Source: Rhodospirillaceae bacterium (GTDB lineage Bacteria; Pseudomonadota; Alphaproteobacteria; Rhodospirillales; Rhodospirillaceae). Taken from it: a stretch of DNA of 7,772 nt. The notes below the pieces were generated by a model, which worked only from the letters and a program-made list of their open reading frames with translations, did no database searches and was not told where the DNA came from. The translations under genes were made by a program, and so were the position numbers. Positions 6,377 through 7,772 of the stretch are shown piece after piece; position 1 is the first letter of the stretch, and each line of letters begins with the position of its first letter. The stretch lies in assembly GCA_016937315.1 (NCBI GenBank), contig JAFGWD010000120.1:1-7772 (forward strand), given 5' to 3'.

Positions 6377-6510
6377 CACATGACATCCTACGGTTTTCAG
6401 ACCTGAAAAAGGGAAGCTTGGGTATCAGGCGCAGTGCTTCATAGACCAAGGATTTCCCTATAAAGAGGGGCTGGATTTTCGTACGAGTTTTGCCCCACAT
6501 CAGTTTGTCG

Positions 6511-6526
6511 CATAATTTATATTATG
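6511..6526. repeat. AT-rich palindrome downstream of the MBL gene
   Basis: CATAAT (6511-6516) and ATTATG (6521-6526) are perfect inverted repeats around TTAT in the most AT-rich part of the window. It could be an operator or part of a promoter for the candidate small gene. No -35/-10 pair with proper spacing could be set on either strand. Confidence 0.3.
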
Positions 6527-6562
6527 AATAGAAAATGACATGATACGAGGCTGTATAAAAGA

Positions 6563-7354
6563 TCATTTTATATCAATGACTAAGCCATCGTATCCAGGCT
6601 CGACACCATGCGGCAGCGCGGATTTCAACGTCGCATAGTCCAAACCTATTCCCATATGCGTCAAAATCGTGCGCTGAGGTTTTATGCGCATTACCCAGTT
6701 CAAGACCGTCTTCACATCGGCATGTGTGGTGTGTGGACGCTCGGTCAAGCAGCCAACGATCCAAACTTTCACCCCTTCCAGAATAGCGAAGGCTCTTTCA
6801 TCCAACGCTGTGACATCTGTTGAGTACGCCACGTCACCGAAACGAAATCCCAAAGATGTTTCCCATCCGTGGTCTTGAAGGAATGGGACAACCTGAATTT
6901 CCCCAATCGAAAACGATTGGGGATTGTGACAATCAATTACCTGTGGAGTTAGCCATGGATGATAGATAATGACATCGGGTGAACTGATGTTTTCAAAGGG
7001 ATTAAAGGCATAATCGAAGCGATTTTTAAGAGACATCAACGTCGAATCCATCCCCCATGTGGGAATAGCGGCTCGCATTAGGCGATTAATTTCCCGAATT
7101 TCATCAATGCCATGGGTATGGTCTGCATGGGCGTGGGTATAAAGAATGCCATCCAGTCTTTGGACTTTGGCATTCAACAACTGCTCACGTAGGTCGGGGC
7201 CTGTGTCCACCAGAATCGTGGTTTTCTGGGTTTCCACCAAAAGGGAGGCACGCATACGGCGATTTTTGGGCTCTCCTGGATCACAACGTCCCCATCCGGC
7301 GGAAATCATCGGCACGCCTGCCGCACTCCCACTGCCAAGGATGGTGACTTTCAT
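6563..7354 (-). CDS. MBL-fold metallohydrolase, PhnP-like
   Basis: The product is 263 residues of metallo-beta-lactamase fold. It has the dinuclear metal motif THAHADH at 73-79 (H74, H76, D78, H79), further ligands H162 (in QDHGW) and D180 (in YSTD), and a final H233 (in LTHMG). The N-terminus has MKVTILGSGSAAGVP and the GWGRCDP segment with Cys24, typical of the PhnP/RomA-like branch. PhnP itself cleaves phosphoribosyl cyclic phosphate in phosphonate breakdown, but no phn genes are near. The typical alphaproteobacterial partner is tatD, as here, so a general phosphodiesterase role is more likely. The substrate is unknown. The start is fixed by the ATGA overlap with tatD and by GGAGG (7362-7366) 7 nt upstream. 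Confidence 0.9.
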   Translation of the reverse strand: MKVTILGSGSAAGVPMISAGWGRCDPGEPKNRRMRASLLVETQKTTILVDTGPDLREQLLNAKVQRLDGILYTHAHADHTHGIDEIREINRLMRAAIPTWGMDSTLMSLKNRFDYAFNPFENISSPDVIIYHPWLTPQVIDCHNPQSFSIGEIQVVPFLQDHGWETSLGFRFGDVAYSTDVTALDERAFAILEGVKVWIVGCLTERPHTTHADVKTVLNWVMRIKPQRTILTHMGIGLDYATLKSALPHGVEPGYDGLVIDIK

Positions 7355-7772
7355 GCCGCAACCTCCGCTGGAACACGGGAAAACAACCGGAGAAAGTTCT
7401 CTGTTGTGGCGTGCGCCAAGGTATCGGGGTCAAGCCCCTTCACCTCTGCCAACATGTGTGCCGTATGGGCGACATAGGCGGGTTCGTTGCGCTTGCCGCG
7501 CTTCGGGACTGGTGCCAAGTATGGGCTATCGGTTTCCACCAATAAACGATCCAATGGCGCATCGCGGAAGATGGCTCGCAGATCCTCGTTCTTCTTGAAT
7601 GTGATGACGCCAGAAGCTGAAAGATACAATCCCAATTCCAGAGCTCCTTCCGCCAGTTCACGGCTGGAGCTGAAGCAATGCATCAAAGCGGAGAACCGTC
7701 CTGCAGCCATTTCCTCGCGCAGAATACGCAGCATATCGGCATCGGCATCGCGGGAGTGGATAATCAGCGGCA
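7351..7772 (-). CDS. tatD: TatD-family metal-dependent hydrolase/DNase (partial, N-terminus off the right edge)
   Basis: The frame stays open to the window edge (the first complete codon reads Pro at 7768-7770), so about 140 C-terminal residues are visible and perhaps half the protein is missing. TatD proteins are TIM-barrel 3'-5' exonucleases/DNases. Visible signatures are PLIIHSRDA (metal His), MHCFSSS, and the hallmark ETDSPYLAP with the catalytic Asp, followed by RGKRNEPAYV. The C-terminal NFLRLF motif is also typical. An apparent start at ATG 7734 is internal, because the HSRDA motif lies upstream of it. Its stop overlaps the MBL gene start by 4 nt. In many alphaproteobacteria metG lies upstream of tatD, which would be outside this window. 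Confidence 0.93.
   Translation of the reverse strand, partial: PLIIHSRDADADMLRILREEMAAGRFSALMHCFSSSRELAEGALELGLYLSASGVITFKKNEDLRAIFRDAPLDRLLVETDSPYLAPVPKRGKRNEPAYVAHTAHMLAEVKGLDPDTLAHATTENFLRLFSRVPAEVAA
7362..7366 (-). promoter_or_regulatory. Ribosome binding site of the MBL gene, inside tatD
   Basis: GGAGG on the - strand lies 7 nt before ATG 7354. It allows efficient coupled initiation at the tatD stop. Confidence 0.7.

Larger units (their letters stand above)
6092..6562. other. 471-bp gap between mazG and the MBL gene
   Basis: From left to right the gap holds the mazG leader (6092-6193), a - strand terminator (6194-6224) and a candidate small gene on the - strand (6218-6376). Beyond these lies an untranslated-looking stretch (6377-6562) that is AT-rich near 6500-6562. 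Longer frames crossing it on either strand (for example + 6142-6444 and - 6258-6500) start with GTG and lack ribosome binding sites or recognisable content. A possible -35 (TTGACG, 6189-6184, - strand) precedes mazG, but no good -10 follows at 16-18 nt. No tRNA, tmRNA, 6S, SRP or RNase P RNA signature was recognised. Confidence 0.6.

Noticed and set aside
6142..6444. 100-codon + strand frame crossing the terminator
   Set aside because: It has a GTG start without a ribosome binding site, runs antisense to the terminator and candidate small gene, and the peptide has no recognisable content or transposase motif.
6258..6500. 80-codon - strand frame in the same gap
   Set aside because: It has a GTG start with no ribosome binding site, and its composition (scattered Cys, Arg, Phe) looks random. 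It competes with the better-placed frame at 6218-6376.
6225..6562. A known structural RNA (tmRNA piece, 6S, SRP RNA, RNase P RNA or tRNA) in the gap
   Set aside because: None of the hallmark conserved stretches could be found on either strand by eye; an Infernal/Rfam scan would settle it.
7146..7598. 150-codon + strand frame over the MBL and tatD genes
   Set aside because: It is antisense to two strongly supported genes, with low-complexity Pro/Arg-rich shadow composition.

Overview
The window looks like a housekeeping stretch of an alphaproteobacterial chromosome. The order [ntrX]-trkA-...-hfq-hflX is typical of that class, with Rhodospirillales/Acetobacterales relatives most likely. That placement is inference from gene order and protein style. 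Base composition is moderate, there is no atypical block, and I see no insertion sequence, tRNA, rRNA, CRISPR array or phage gene.

Left half, + strand (1-4624): a tight rightward array. It holds the last codons of what is probably ntrX, then trkA (K+ uptake NAD-binding subunit), a Gph-like HAD phosphatase, hfq (RNA chaperone), hflX (ribosome-associated GTPase) and an inositol-monophosphatase-family phosphatase. Gaps are 20-65 nt, and the last pair overlaps. Imperfect palindromes lie just before hfq and in the first codons of hflX.

Right half, - strand (4641-7772): two translationally coupled pairs converge on the left array. tatD (cut by the right edge) overlaps an MBL-fold hydrolase by ATGA. 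mazG (NTP pyrophosphohydrolase) overlaps an unrecognised lipoprotein gene by ATGA in the same way. The two pairs are separated by 471 bp (6092-6562).

That gap is the least ordinary part of the window. It holds a strong intrinsic terminator on the - strand. Directly before it is an open frame of 52 codons with a start codon, a modest ribosome-binding site and a stop codon lying inside the terminator stem. I propose a small, unrecognised basic protein there, though it could instead be the tail of a longer tatD/MBL transcript or an sRNA. The rest of the gap is AT-rich with several small palindromes.

The genes share a theme of RNA and nucleotide housekeeping and stress (Hfq, HflX, MazG, several phosphatases/hydrolases). 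I see no convincing new multi-gene system. The best leads are the small ORF with its terminator and the lipoprotein coupled to MazG.
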